A stretch of 64,000 nt of DNA from Candidatus Obscuribacter sp. (GTDB lineage: Bacteria > Cyanobacteriota > Vampirovibrionia > Obscuribacterales > Obscuribacteraceae). Below the pieces are notes generated by a model. The model ran no database searches and was not told where the DNA came from. It saw nothing but the letters and a program-made list of their open reading frames with translations. Positions 53,441 through 62,002 of the stretch are shown one piece after another; positions within the stretch are counted from its first letter, which is position 1, and the number at the start of each line of letters is the position of its first letter. The position numbers were made by a program, and so were the translations under genes. The DNA is taken from NCBI GenBank assembly GCA_016718315.1, contig JADKDV010000001.1, forward strand, positions 868,001-932,000. The letters are read 5' to 3'.

Positions 53441-54598
53441 GTGAGCATACCAACCTTACTGGTTTGTGATGGCAGCGAATCCAGACAGGAAGTGCTGGAA
53501 AAATTGATCAAAGGTGAACCAGGATTGAAATATCTGGCCACTGTCGGCTCTCAAAACGGAGCCAGTGCGGTGGACCAGGCATTAAAAATCGGCGGTCGCC
53601 TGGTCTGGTTCGATCTTGATGACGAAGTAGATAACGTCGTGACACTGATGAATGAGGTTAAGACCCTTTTTCCTCAGGCAGTAATGGTGGCATCGGTCAC
53701 CACAGTCACTCCTGAAATAGCTTCTATCGCCGAGCATATAGGGGTAGCAGCCTTGCTCTATCCTCAAAACTTTTATGAGCAAGTAAAAGCATTGGTAGCT
53801 TTTTTAAACGGTCAAGGCAGTGCGCCTGGCGCGGGAACATCTCCAGCTGCGGCTCCGGCTCCGGCAGCAGCACCTGCACCGGCTCCTGCTACTGCAGTAG
53901 CACAGACTCCTGTCACGGCTGGTCCTGGACAAGAAGAAAGTAAATGGGGCAATCTAGATTCAATACCCACACCTAAAGCTAACATCAAAGAGCAAGAAGC
54001 TACTGGTGAAATCAATGTCGTCTCGATGAGACCAAACCTGGATGTGACAGCATCAGCAAATCAGGCCAAACAAGACATACAAGCAGCAGTTAATACCCAG
54101 CAAGAAGGTGGTTCTAAGTGGGGTGATCTTGACTCCATAGGCTCACCTCAAGCCAGAGCAACTGCACCAGAGACGCAAGCACTACCAGTTGCACCAGCAC
54201 GTACCCCAGCACCACAACCTGCACCTGTTCAGGCTTCGGCACCGGCTCCGGCTCCCGCACCAGCTCCCACTCCTGCTCCTGCATCTGCTCCAGCAGCAAC
54301 ACCATCCAATGGCAATCAGGCAGAGAGTGGTAATAAATGGGGCGACCTTGATGCCATTCCGACACCCAAAGCAGTAACTAAAGAAGTCAGTTTTAGCCCT
54401 GACGACACACCCAAGCCAGTGGCACCGCCTCCGCCATTGCCACCACCCAGACCAAAAGGTGACAATACGCTGAGACCATCTCCAACCAAAGCCGAGATGT
54501 ACAACATGCCAAGCACTCCGGCCTGGTTTATAGCGGTGATTTTACTGGTAATCATGGCTTGTGTAGGCTATGTCTACTACACCCGCATGCACCACTAA
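53441..54598 (+). CDS. Tail-anchored receiver-like protein with three KWG(D/N)LD motifs
   Basis: A 385-residue protein. Residues about 1-120 look like a CheY-type receiver (L-L-V-C-D-G-S, V-W-F-D-L-D, A-V-M-V-A-S-V and a closing helix), but the usual Lys is not evident. A Pro/Ala linker holds three copies of K-W-G-[DN]-L-D-[SA]-I-x-[ST]-P, with DNA at about 53938, 54112 and 54332. A single membrane helix at the very end (about 357-378) gives a tail anchor. The GTG at 53441 is ten bases after AAGGGG, whereas the TTG at 53432 is only one base from it. It is probably in one operon with the giant protein. Confidence 0.7.
   Translation: MSIPTLLVCDGSESRQEVLEKLIKGEPGLKYLATVGSQNGASAVDQALKIGGRLVWFDLDDEVDNVVTLMNEVKTLFPQAVMVASVTTVTPEIASIAEHIGVAALLYPQNFYEQVKALVAFLNGQGSAPGAGTSPAAAPAPAAAPAPAPATAVAQTPVTAGPGQEESKWGNLDSIPTPKANIKEQEATGEINVVSMRPNLDVTASANQAKQDIQAAVNTQQEGGSKWGDLDSIGSPQARATAPETQALPVAPARTPAPQPAPVQASAPAPAPAPAPTPAPASAPAATPSNGNQAESGNKWGDLDAIPTPKAVTKEVSFSPDDTPKPVAPPPPLPPPRPKGDNTLRPSPTKAEMYNMPSTPAWFIAVILLVIMACVGYVYYTRMHH
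53938..54373 (+). repeat. Three copies of a KWG(D/N)LD short motif
   Basis: The motif S-K-W-G-[DN]-L-D-[SA]-I-[PG]-[TS]-P-[KQ]-A occurs at about 53938-53980, 54112-54155 and 54332-54373, separated by Pro/Ala-rich linker. The copies are better conserved than the linker, which suggests a binding peptide rather than simple low complexity. Confidence 0.65.
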
Positions 54599-54927
54599 GG
54601 CACGCTAAGTCTATCTATTTTGGCGGCAAGGATAAAATCAGCCTCAGTCAGTCCACCTTTTGAGTGAGTAAAAATCTGCACGACAAGCTGACCGTAGCTG
54701 ACAGTCAAGTCGGGGTGATGATTTATGCTCTCAGCAATCTCACCGATTTGTCCAGCTAGTAGCAGTGCACTTTTAAAGTCGACTGTTTTGTAGTTGCGCT
54801 CTAGTTTTTGCGGTTTTGCTTGACTGACAATCCACAGCGGCACATGCGCCAGGTAAGTCTCTATCTGCTCTTGATCAAGCAGCGGCACCCGGGCACAATC
54901 ACAAACCCTATCGGCAAGATCAACCAT
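54595..54927 (-). CDS. Pterin-4a-carbinolamine dehydratase
   Basis: A 110-residue protein with the family signature: E-S-I-N-H-H-P-D-L-T-V-S-Y near residues 67-79 (His pair of the active site) and I-F-T-H-S-K-G-G-L-T-E-A-D near 85-97. The enzyme dehydrates 4a-hydroxytetrahydropterin, which supports aromatic amino acid hydroxylases, or acts in folate-related metabolism. Length is normal. It overlaps the protease gene upstream by eight bases and the tail-anchored protein gene by four. No aromatic amino acid hydroxylase is in the window. Confidence 0.92.
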   Translation of the reverse strand: MVDLADRVCDCARVPLLDQEQIETYLAHVPLWIVSQAKPQKLERNYKTVDFKSALLLAGQIGEIAESINHHPDLTVSYGQLVVQIFTHSKGGLTEADFILAAKIDRLSVP

Positions 54928-56314
54928 GCGGTCTAAAAGTGTCGTAGTTACCCAGCTTGAGCTTAATGGTCTGCTCTTTACCGTTGCGCAGTATCACCAG
55001 ATCGATTACTTGATCGGGTTTGTCATCACGGGTGAGAGTGCGTACTTCGCGAGATGATTTGACCTGGATGCCCTTTACTTTGACGATGATATCGCCATTA
55101 AGCATACCGGCATGATCGCCAGGACCTTCTGGCTCCACTTTGATTACTTTTACAGCCACCGAGTTTGATGGCAAAGTCAAAGAACGAGTCATATTGGGAT
55201 CGACATCCTCCATGACCACACCCATAAAAGGTCTAGCGATAGAGCCGTGCTCAATAAGCTCCTGGCTGACATGAGCAGCTACATCACTGGGCACCGAAAA
55301 ACTCATCCCGGGAGTGCCACCACGAACAGCGGCATTAATGCCCACTACATCGCCGTGGATGTCCAGCAGCGGACCGCCAGAGCTGCCGATATAAAGCAAA
55401 GCATCATGCTGGATTAGCTCGACGCGATTATTGTTGACCTCGGCCAGAGATCGGTGCGCGGAACTGACAACACCTGTGGTAACAGTATGGTCAAGACCGA
55501 CTGGGCATCCAACTGCAATAACTGTATCGCCTGGGTTGAGCTTTTGCACATCGCCAAATTTGAGCACCGGCAGATTATCAGCATCGACTTTGATAATGGC
55601 TAAATCAGTAAAGTTATCCTTACCAACTAATGTGCCCTCGCATTTGTGATTATCGTAAAAGGTGACTTCGATGCTGTCATACTTTTTGAGAGCATGTGCA
55701 CTGGTAATAATGTAGCCGTCTGAACGCACGATCAAGCCTGTGGCTTGATAAGGCATCATCTCACTGGAGGGATTAACATAATTATTAATCTGACCGGCAT
55801 TTGGCACCGTCTTTGGTGCCATGCGCACATCTAGATTGACTACACAGGGGTTAGCACGAGAGACTATCTCAGAGATAACACTGGTCAGGGCAGCTTTACT
55901 GGATGGATTAAAGAGCTTGCCATTGCTATCAAAGGCAGCCGTGTAGGGACTGCGCGGTAGCATGCGATTACCGATATACACGCCCAGGGCTAGCATATTG
56001 AGGGCAGTGACTGCCATCAAAAACGTAACGGTGCGACGCTTGATACCAGCTACCGCCGGTACTTGCACGGGTGTGGTCTGAGGCAGTGGCAACGGTTTAT
56101 CCACAGAAGCTTTGCTGGCTTCCTTCTTGCTCTCAACAATATCCTTTGTGTAAGGTTGCCAGTTACTGGCTGAGCGGTCTTCCATTAAAGACTGCCGCGA
56201 TAGTTTATCGGCAGGTTTGGCCGGAGCCTGTGCGACCTTGTCCTCTTCTTCATCCGTGTCGGACTCAAAATCAGAAGCTATATAAATTGGCACATTTTCG
56301 GGTACGTCTGGCAT
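54920..56314 (-). CDS. Membrane-anchored HtrA/Deg-like serine protease with PDZ domain
   Basis: A 464-residue protein. A cytosolic N-terminal tail of about 95 charged residues is followed by one membrane helix (about 100-118), a trypsin-like domain and one C-terminal PDZ domain (about 365-455). The triad is visible as His in I-T-S-A-H-A-L, Asp in F-T-D-L-A-I-I-K and Ser in I-G-S-S-G-G-P-L (the usual form is G-N-S-G-G). It is probably a periplasmic quality-control protease. The long acidic cytosolic tail is unusual for the family. It is followed by the pterin dehydratase with an eight-base overlap. Confidence 0.9.
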   Translation of the reverse strand: MPDVPENVPIYIASDFESDTDEEEDKVAQAPAKPADKLSRQSLMEDRSASNWQPYTKDIVESKKEASKASVDKPLPLPQTTPVQVPAVAGIKRRTVTFLMAVTALNMLALGVYIGNRMLPRSPYTAAFDSNGKLFNPSSKAALTSVISEIVSRANPCVVNLDVRMAPKTVPNAGQINNYVNPSSEMMPYQATGLIVRSDGYIITSAHALKKYDSIEVTFYDNHKCEGTLVGKDNFTDLAIIKVDADNLPVLKFGDVQKLNPGDTVIAVGCPVGLDHTVTTGVVSSAHRSLAEVNNNRVELIQHDALLYIGSSGGPLLDIHGDVVGINAAVRGGTPGMSFSVPSDVAAHVSQELIEHGSIARPFMGVVMEDVDPNMTRSLTLPSNSVAVKVIKVEPEGPGDHAGMLNGDIIVKVKGIQVKSSREVRTLTRDDKPDQVIDLVILRNGKEQTIKLKLGNYDTFRPHG

Positions 56315-56338
56315 TGCTCAATTTTACCATTCGCTGAC

Positions 56339-57574
56339 CTAAGAGACTAATTCATAGAGTCTTTTGGGGCGGTCCTTGTCTAGAAAGAAGATTTCAAGCA
56401 TGTTTTTGCCATCACTGGCGTATTTGAGAGCGGTCCATTTGCTCTCTACAAGTCTTATAGACTCAAGGGCAAATTGATAATGACGGTCAGTTTGCTCAGG
56501 AAACTGCATAATCAACCGCTTTAATCTGAGCCTGGCCAGACTTAAAATCAGGCAAAGATGACCAAGTCCAGCACTAAAAGACAGTCCCGAAAGCCCTGGT
56601 CCCAGATACAAGCGACTGAAGAGGCGAACATAAGCATAACGAGCAAATATGTCTTCGGTACTGAGCGGTTGTTTACCAATGGCATGGTCTTGCAGTTGTG
56701 CAAAAGTCAAATCAAGTGAATCTATAGACTCGACTGCTTTACCATCCTGCATCATCAAAGCGATGCGCTGCACCAGCCTATCTGGTCTAACCATCACTGC
56801 TGTGGCATTATCCTCAAAAAAATTATTAGCAAAGCCGCTGAGCAAATAGCTGTCCATGGCAATCGGGTCACCCAGTCGATTTACCAGGGTTTGTCTGGTG
56901 GGCTCAATATTTTGAATCTCACAAAAGAACTCGGTCAAAAAGCGCAAAACTGAAATCTTGGGATAGGTCAAAGGTGCTTGCATTATGGCAAAAACGCCAT
57001 GGAGTAGTTCACTTTGAAGCTCCAAAAACTGCTCATACGGCAGGTGCTGTCCATCATATAGCTCGATTCTTTGCCAGCCTTGCAGCGTTTCCTGGGCCAG
57101 ACCAGGATTTAAACGCTCAAACAAATCGGCCATTTTATTGAGTACTTCTGGTTGCTCACTCAAGAGTGCTCCTTTGTTTTCGAGCACACCGGTGGAGGCA
57201 AAACTGAGTCCGGTATAAAGTCCTTCTGGTGTATGCACAAAAGTAAAAGGAAAAAGCTGGCACATCGATGGCTTGGCTTTGCCTTCCAGTTGACACAGAC
57301 CTTCTTGATTAAGAAAACTACACTTACCCCCATCCCCCTTGAGAAGAGCGCGAGTAAAGCCCTTTAGTCCAGTGCTCTCACTTTCAGCACGGCTCAGCGA
57401 ATCCACTGGTAGTGCGCTTAATGGCAAAGCCAGCTCGTCACTCAAACGCTGGGCATCGAGCTCTGTAAGTGGCACAGGCCACTGATGACAGCAGTTACCA
57501 CAAAATGTGCACTGAAAGCGAATTGTTTCGGGCACAAAAATCGATGGGTGGTCCTGGTGGTCTGCCGCTTGCAA
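56339..57574 (-). CDS. YkgJ-type cysteine cluster protein
   Basis: A 411-residue protein starting at TTG behind CAGGG. The N-terminal third has the YkgJ zinc/iron-binding pattern C-x-x-C-x-x-C-C (C-T-F-C-G-N-C-C, about 24-31), then K-C-S-F-L (about 85-89), G-L-C-Q-L and M-C-Q-L-F-P (about 92-111). The rest is helical without a known motif. Function is unknown for the family. It lies 25 bases upstream of the protease gene on the same strand and diverges from the caspase-TPR gene. Confidence 0.8.
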   Translation of the reverse strand: MQAADHQDHPSIFVPETIRFQCTFCGNCCHQWPVPLTELDAQRLSDELALPLSALPVDSLSRAESESTGLKGFTRALLKGDGGKCSFLNQEGLCQLEGKAKPSMCQLFPFTFVHTPEGLYTGLSFASTGVLENKGALLSEQPEVLNKMADLFERLNPGLAQETLQGWQRIELYDGQHLPYEQFLELQSELLHGVFAIMQAPLTYPKISVLRFLTEFFCEIQNIEPTRQTLVNRLGDPIAMDSYLLSGFANNFFEDNATAVMVRPDRLVQRIALMMQDGKAVESIDSLDLTFAQLQDHAIGKQPLSTEDIFARYAYVRLFSRLYLGPGLSGLSFSAGLGHLCLILSLARLRLKRLIMQFPEQTDRHYQFALESIRLVESKWTALKYASDGKNMLEIFFLDKDRPKRLYELVS

Positions 57575-57674
57575 CTGTGCCCTGACAAAAAATTAGAGAG
57601 AGTAAATCCAGAGCTAATCATATTAGATTCGCTCCACAATAACTACGTAAAAACAGGGCAAAATAAACAGGTCT

Positions 57675-60164
57675 TTGTTGAGGATGACCTTAGTGCGCAG
57701 ATTTACGACAAGCCTTTTTATCACTCTCACACTGCTTTTTTGGCAAACCAGCCCTCAGGCTCTTGCTCTGCCCAAGCCCACAAGTCCTCAGGCTCCCATT
57801 GGAGACAAATGGGCAGTGGTAATCGGTATATCTGATTTTATAGACCCAGCTGTACCGCACCTAAAGTTTGCCAGCAAAGACGCCCGTGATTTTTATGACT
57901 ATTTGGTCGACCCTATGGGCGGCAAGTTTAAGCCTGATCATGTCAAACTTTTGCTCAATAGTGATGCCACCAAAATCAACATAATGGACGCTTTAGGCGA
58001 CTCATTTTTGCCTCATGGTGCCGGTGCTAATGACCTGGTTGTAATTTATCTATCCACCCACGGATCGCCAGCTGGGGCGGATATGAACGGTGTCAACTAT
58101 GTCATCGCCAGTGACACTCAGGTGCGCAAATTGTTTGCCACTGGTATCGAGATGAAGGGTTTTTTGCGCACACTCAAAGAACGCCTGCATACCGACCGCA
58201 TCGTACTGATACTGGATACTTGCTATAGCGGTGCTGGAGCCAATGTCAGTGGCGGTCACAAAGGACTGTTTCGCACTAATATCAATCCCCAGTCTGTCGC
58301 TCAAACTATCAACAGTGTTGTAATTTCCAGTAGTGCTCCCGATCAAAAAGCCTGGGAATCAGATGAACTGCGCAACAGCTACTTTACGCGCTATCTAATC
58401 GACGCCCTAAAAGAAGGCGGCGGCAAAGAACTGGGCAAAGCTTTTGATGGCATGCGCGGCAAAGTGCAAAACGCTGTCCTAAAAGATAAGGGTGAATTGC
58501 AGACACCTGTTATGGCTGGTGTTTTTAGTGGACCGACATTGAGTATTTCGGTACCGCCCACAGTCAATCGCGAAGCGCCTCTGACTGTTACTGCCATGGC
58601 TACAACCATTGCCTCGGGCAAATCCACTGGCAGCTTAAAACCAGGTGCCGTGGACCTGGCCGCTTATGGTCAGCACGTGCAGCTGGGCAACAAACTAGTC
58701 GAAGAAAACAAAACTTGGGACGCCATCCATGAATTTGAACAGGCGACCAAAGCTAATCCAGAGACAATCGAAGGCTATATTGTACTGTCGCATCTTTATG
58801 ATACGCAGGGGCGTTTTAAAGAAATGTTGACAGCAGCCAGACGGGCCGTAGTCAACGACAAAGAATCATCAAAAGGCAGAGAAGCTCTGGCTCTCGCCAA
58901 TCTGCGCGACAACAATGTCGAAGAGGCAGTAAGACAAATACAAATGGCCATTGCGCTCGACCCATTTAACAGCATGGCTCACAATGTACTCGGCAATATC
59001 AACGAGACCAAGTTTAATCGCGTCGATCAAGCTGAGCAGGAATATCGCAAAGCCCTGGAGCTAAACGGCGTCAATACAAGGGCTCTGGTCAATCTCGGAC
59101 TGCTCTTAGAAAAGCACCAGAAAAATTACGACGAAGCCGAGTCGCTCTTTAAAAAGGCAATCGAAAGCGATAGTGACGACTGGGAAGCACATATGGCTCT
59201 TGGTCACTTACTTTATGCAGCGCGCAATAAACCGCAAGAAGCCGAAAAAGAAATCCGCAAAGCAATTGAGTTGGCACCAGCCAACGCCAGGCTGCACAGC
59301 GAACTCGGCAATGTACTTTCTGCCGATAAAGGCCGCCTCGAAGAATCTGAAGTCGAACTAAAAAAGGGTGTAGAACTGGCTAACGATAAGGGCATTCCGC
59401 ACTATCTTATGGCCAACTTTTTGTTAGCCAAACGAGGTCGCGTAGACGAAGCTGAAAGAGAATACCGCAAGGCTCTGCAAATGGACTCGCGCTATGACGA
59501 AGCCATGATCGCGCTAGCCGACTTACTTGTGGAACGCAAAAAGGTCTATGACCAATCCAATGACCTTTACTTGCAAGCTATTAAAATCAATCCAAAAAAT
59601 CCAGAAGCACATCTAGGTTTAGCAACCATTCAAGAGCGTCTCTTCAAAAATTACAATCAAGCCGAAAACGAGCTAAAAACAGCCATCTCCATCAATCCCA
59701 AATACAGCCTTGCCCACGAAAGACTAGGCTATTTGCTCGAACATGCGCTCAAAAAATATGGCGATGCCAAACAGTCTTATCAACTAGCAATTGAAGCTGA
59801 CAAAGACAATACAGAAGCCCGCTATGATCTCGCACTGCTGCTCTGGACACACTACAAGAACGCCGCCGAAGCCAAAACACTGCTTGAAAAAGCCAATCAA
59901 ATTAACCCCACAAAATCGGCTTACGTCACAGCCCTTGCCCGCATCACCAGTGAAGATTTGAAGCAATACAAAGAAGCCGAAAAGCTCTTTGCCAAGGCCA
60001 CCGAACTCAATTTTGCCGATAGTGATGCGCACTACCGCCGCGGTATGCTCCTGATCGAAAAATTGGGTCGCCGCAAAGATGGAGAAGCTGAGCTAAAAAT
60101 TGCTCTTGAGCAAAAACCAGAAGACAAAGAAATCAAAGCAGCGTGCGAACGCTTTATTAGATAG
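57675..60164 (+). CDS. Secreted caspase-like (peptidase C14) protein with TPR array
   Basis: An 829-residue protein with a signal peptide (about 10-31). Residues about 40-285 are a caspase-fold domain: K-W-A-V-V-I-G-I-S (about 44-52), catalytic His129 in S-T-H-G and catalytic Cys183 in L-D-T-C-Y-S-G. Residues about 330-829 are an array of about 13 TPR units. It is probably a periplasmic or secreted cysteine protease with a TPR receptor arm. The frame starts TTG at 57675, with an ATG at 57684 as the alternative. Neither has a strong ribosome site. A short acidic protein gene follows after seven bases. Confidence 0.85.
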   Translation: MLRMTLVRRFTTSLFITLTLLFWQTSPQALALPKPTSPQAPIGDKWAVVIGISDFIDPAVPHLKFASKDARDFYDYLVDPMGGKFKPDHVKLLLNSDATKINIMDALGDSFLPHGAGANDLVVIYLSTHGSPAGADMNGVNYVIASDTQVRKLFATGIEMKGFLRTLKERLHTDRIVLILDTCYSGAGANVSGGHKGLFRTNINPQSVAQTINSVVISSSAPDQKAWESDELRNSYFTRYLIDALKEGGGKELGKAFDGMRGKVQNAVLKDKGELQTPVMAGVFSGPTLSISVPPTVNREAPLTVTAMATTIASGKSTGSLKPGAVDLAAYGQHVQLGNKLVEENKTWDAIHEFEQATKANPETIEGYIVLSHLYDTQGRFKEMLTAARRAVVNDKESSKGREALALANLRDNNVEEAVRQIQMAIALDPFNSMAHNVLGNINETKFNRVDQAEQEYRKALELNGVNTRALVNLGLLLEKHQKNYDEAESLFKKAIESDSDDWEAHMALGHLLYAARNKPQEAEKEIRKAIELAPANARLHSELGNVLSADKGRLEESEVELKKGVELANDKGIPHYLMANFLLAKRGRVDEAEREYRKALQMDSRYDEAMIALADLLVERKKVYDQSNDLYLQAIKINPKNPEAHLGLATIQERLFKNYNQAENELKTAISINPKYSLAHERLGYLLEHALKKYGDAKQSYQLAIEADKDNTEARYDLALLLWTHYKNAAEAKTLLEKANQINPTKSAYVTALARITSEDLKQYKEAEKLFAKATELNFADSDAHYRRGMLLIEKLGRRKDGEAELKIALEQKPEDKEIKAACERFIR

Positions 60165-60171
60165 GACAAGC

Positions 60172-60687
60172 ATGGCACAACAAAATTTTGGTCCTGATGA
60201 CGACGACTTTGACGACGACTATGACGATGAAGCCGAAGCCGAACAAGCCCTAGAGAAGCAGCACATGCGAGGCTTTAGTCTGGAAGCGGTGGTGCAAGCC
60301 TGGCGCGATGACAGCCTGGATAATCTCTATTATTTTGATACTGTCAGTGGTGCAGTCAAACTGGTCAACCAGACTCTTCATGACTTAAGAGAACTGACTG
60401 ACGAAGTGGAAAAAAACAAAGAGCGCTATCTTTATTTGCCAAAGCCAGAGAGCAAGCAGCTTAAAGATGACCTGAGAGACTTCCAAAAAACCATCGAAGA
60501 CGAAAATCTGAGAAAGGTCCTGGATATGGCATTTGAAAGCCCCCATGTTTTAAGTGGCTTCAAAACTATTTTAAAAGACAAAGGCGACAAAGCTCAGGTG
60601 CTTGACCAGTTTTTGCTGGCCCGCACCACTTTACGTATCAGACAGTGGATGGAAGCAAACAACCTGGGCGACCGATTTACAACCTAG
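60172..60687 (+). CDS. Acidic helical protein of unknown function
   Basis: A 171-residue protein with a run of Asp/Glu at residues 8-26 followed by an all-helical, charged domain (about 32-165) with no known signature. The ATG at 60172, behind AGGAC and seven bases from the previous stop, is preferred over a TTG at 60100 inside the caspase-TPR gene. It is probably translated together with the caspase-TPR protein but has no signal peptide, so it should stay in the cytosol. No function can be proposed. Confidence 0.65.
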   Translation: MAQQNFGPDDDDFDDDYDDEAEAEQALEKQHMRGFSLEAVVQAWRDDSLDNLYYFDTVSGAVKLVNQTLHDLRELTDEVEKNKERYLYLPKPESKQLKDDLRDFQKTIEDENLRKVLDMAFESPHVLSGFKTILKDKGDKAQVLDQFLLARTTLRIRQWMEANNLGDRFTT

Positions 60688-60912
60688 CTAGGTCATTGAC
60701 GTAAAGCGGCTAGATGGCAAGTTGGAGCCCACTCCTCGCTCAGGTAGAGCGGGGCCACGCACACATTTGATGGCCGACCAGGGCAAATAAAGAGTCTCTC
60801 CCTCACGGCGCAGACACAGGTAGGTACCTTGATCGATCATCGCTACTTCACCGTCCACTTGCTCGCCGCTCATTAGTAGAACGGTGACTGGGGTGTTCAT
60901 GGGAATGGCCAT
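60688..60912 (-). CDS. Small beta-strand protein, possibly Sm-like
   Basis: A 74-residue protein with an AGGAG site before its ATG. The order T-V-L-L-M-S-G-E-Q-V-D-G-E-V, then L-C-L-R-R-E-G-E and L-Y-L-P-W-S-A-I-K-C-V, has the strand rhythm of Sm/Hfq-type barrels (V-x-L-x-S-G-x-x-x-x-G-x-V, then an I-x-x-I-x-x-V end). It lacks the N-terminal helix and Hfq signature, so RNA binding is only a guess. The stop abuts the stop of the convergent acidic protein gene. Confidence 0.5.
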   Translation of the reverse strand: MAIPMNTPVTVLLMSGEQVDGEVAMIDQGTYLCLRREGETLYLPWSAIKCVRGPALPERGVGSNLPSSRFTSMT

Positions 60913-60987
60913 GAGTGCTCCTGAAAAACTAACTCCAATGGTCTATATACCACAAGTTAGCTCAACTCTAAAGTACTTAACTAGTTA

Positions 60988-61977
60988 TCAGGCCCAGCTT
61001 GTGGGCGTACGACCAGTACTTCTGCGACCTTCCTGACGCTCTCTGACCAAATCTATGGCAGTACGTATGCCGGCCGGGCCATCAGCGACCTCAGCCACTT
61101 TAAAAGCCTGATCCTGACTGAGTCCATCGGCAGATGCTTTTTGGAAGTTTTGAGATCTCTCGGTCATGCGGTTGAGGGCCGCAATCAAACTGTCCTTGGT
61201 GGCAATCAAATTACCAAGAGCGCTCCGATTATCGGACGTAAGGCAGGCTTGAATAGCGGCGTCCACGCTACCAATTGCACCTATTGCCATGCCCCTGTAT
61301 TGCTCAGCGCTGACTATACCGCCGGCACTGGCTGCTGCCTGCACTGTACTGGCTACGCTCTGACCGGAGGTAGAAGCACTGGCAGCAACTGATGTACTGC
61401 TTGCATAAGCTTCGTCGGAACCATCGTAATAGTAGGTCCGACCACCATAGCCGTCGGATGAATATATCGAACCATCAGGATCGAAATCAAGTCCACCAAA
61501 GAAGGTGCCGTCAGCACCAAAGCTAAACTCAGGCTGGGTGTCGGCAGTGTCTTTATACTCACCAAAAGTAAAACCTTTATCTGGATCAAAGCTGAAGTTA
61601 TAGTTGGCCTCTGGATTATTGGCGTCAACACCATTTTGAGTATAAATGTGTTTGTCATCGTTAAGGTCAACTGAAGACTCTTTGATAGGAGTGCCTTCAG
61701 GTGTGTGGTAGTCGTACTTAGTGCGACTGCCCTCAGTGGTAACGTCAATGACATTGCCTTTGTGAGGACCTTCCTGGACAGTCAATTTTAGATCTGGAGT
61801 TTTGGTGTCCTGGTTATAGGTCATGTTGACAGCACCATTGGTGCTTTCAGCATGTGCTACGCCTGGAGTCTCGCCAATCTTAAATCCACCAAAATCCATC
61901 CGACCTTGATTGCGACGTTTAAACTCCTCCATCGGTACGTCTTTTTCGCCTGGGACAGGTACACCTTTGTCGTCCAT
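60988..61977 (-). CDS. C-terminal part of a frameshifted low-complexity protein
   Basis: 329 residues starting at an ATG (61977) that has no ribosome site. In the same frame upstream, sense continues through A-Q-I-V-V-D-A-K-N-Q-T-V-T-R to just after a stop near 62047. The gene therefore appears to be the second half of the protein at 62003-63472. It is rich in Asp, Gly, Thr and Tyr with several short D-G and F-S-F/Y-x-x-D patterns (about 130-200), then an Ala/Ser-rich helix-prone region (about 200-300). A surface-protein role is a guess. Confidence 0.65.
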   Translation of the reverse strand: MDDKGVPVPGEKDVPMEEFKRRNQGRMDFGGFKIGETPGVAHAESTNGAVNMTYNQDTKTPDLKLTVQEGPHKGNVIDVTTEGSRTKYDYHTPEGTPIKESSVDLNDDKHIYTQNGVDANNPEANYNFSFDPDKGFTFGEYKDTADTQPEFSFGADGTFFGGLDFDPDGSIYSSDGYGGRTYYYDGSDEAYASSTSVAASASTSGQSVASTVQAAASAGGIVSAEQYRGMAIGAIGSVDAAIQACLTSDNRSALGNLIATKDSLIAALNRMTERSQNFQKASADGLSQDQAFKVAEVADGPAGIRTAIDLVRERQEGRRSTGRTPTSWA

Positions 61978-62002
61978 GCGAGTGACTGTTTGATTTTTGG
62001 CA

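Noticed and set aside
57442..57639. Small minus-strand frame near the start of the Cys-cluster gene
   Set aside because: It overlaps the YkgJ-type coding region in another frame with no ribosome site or family match.
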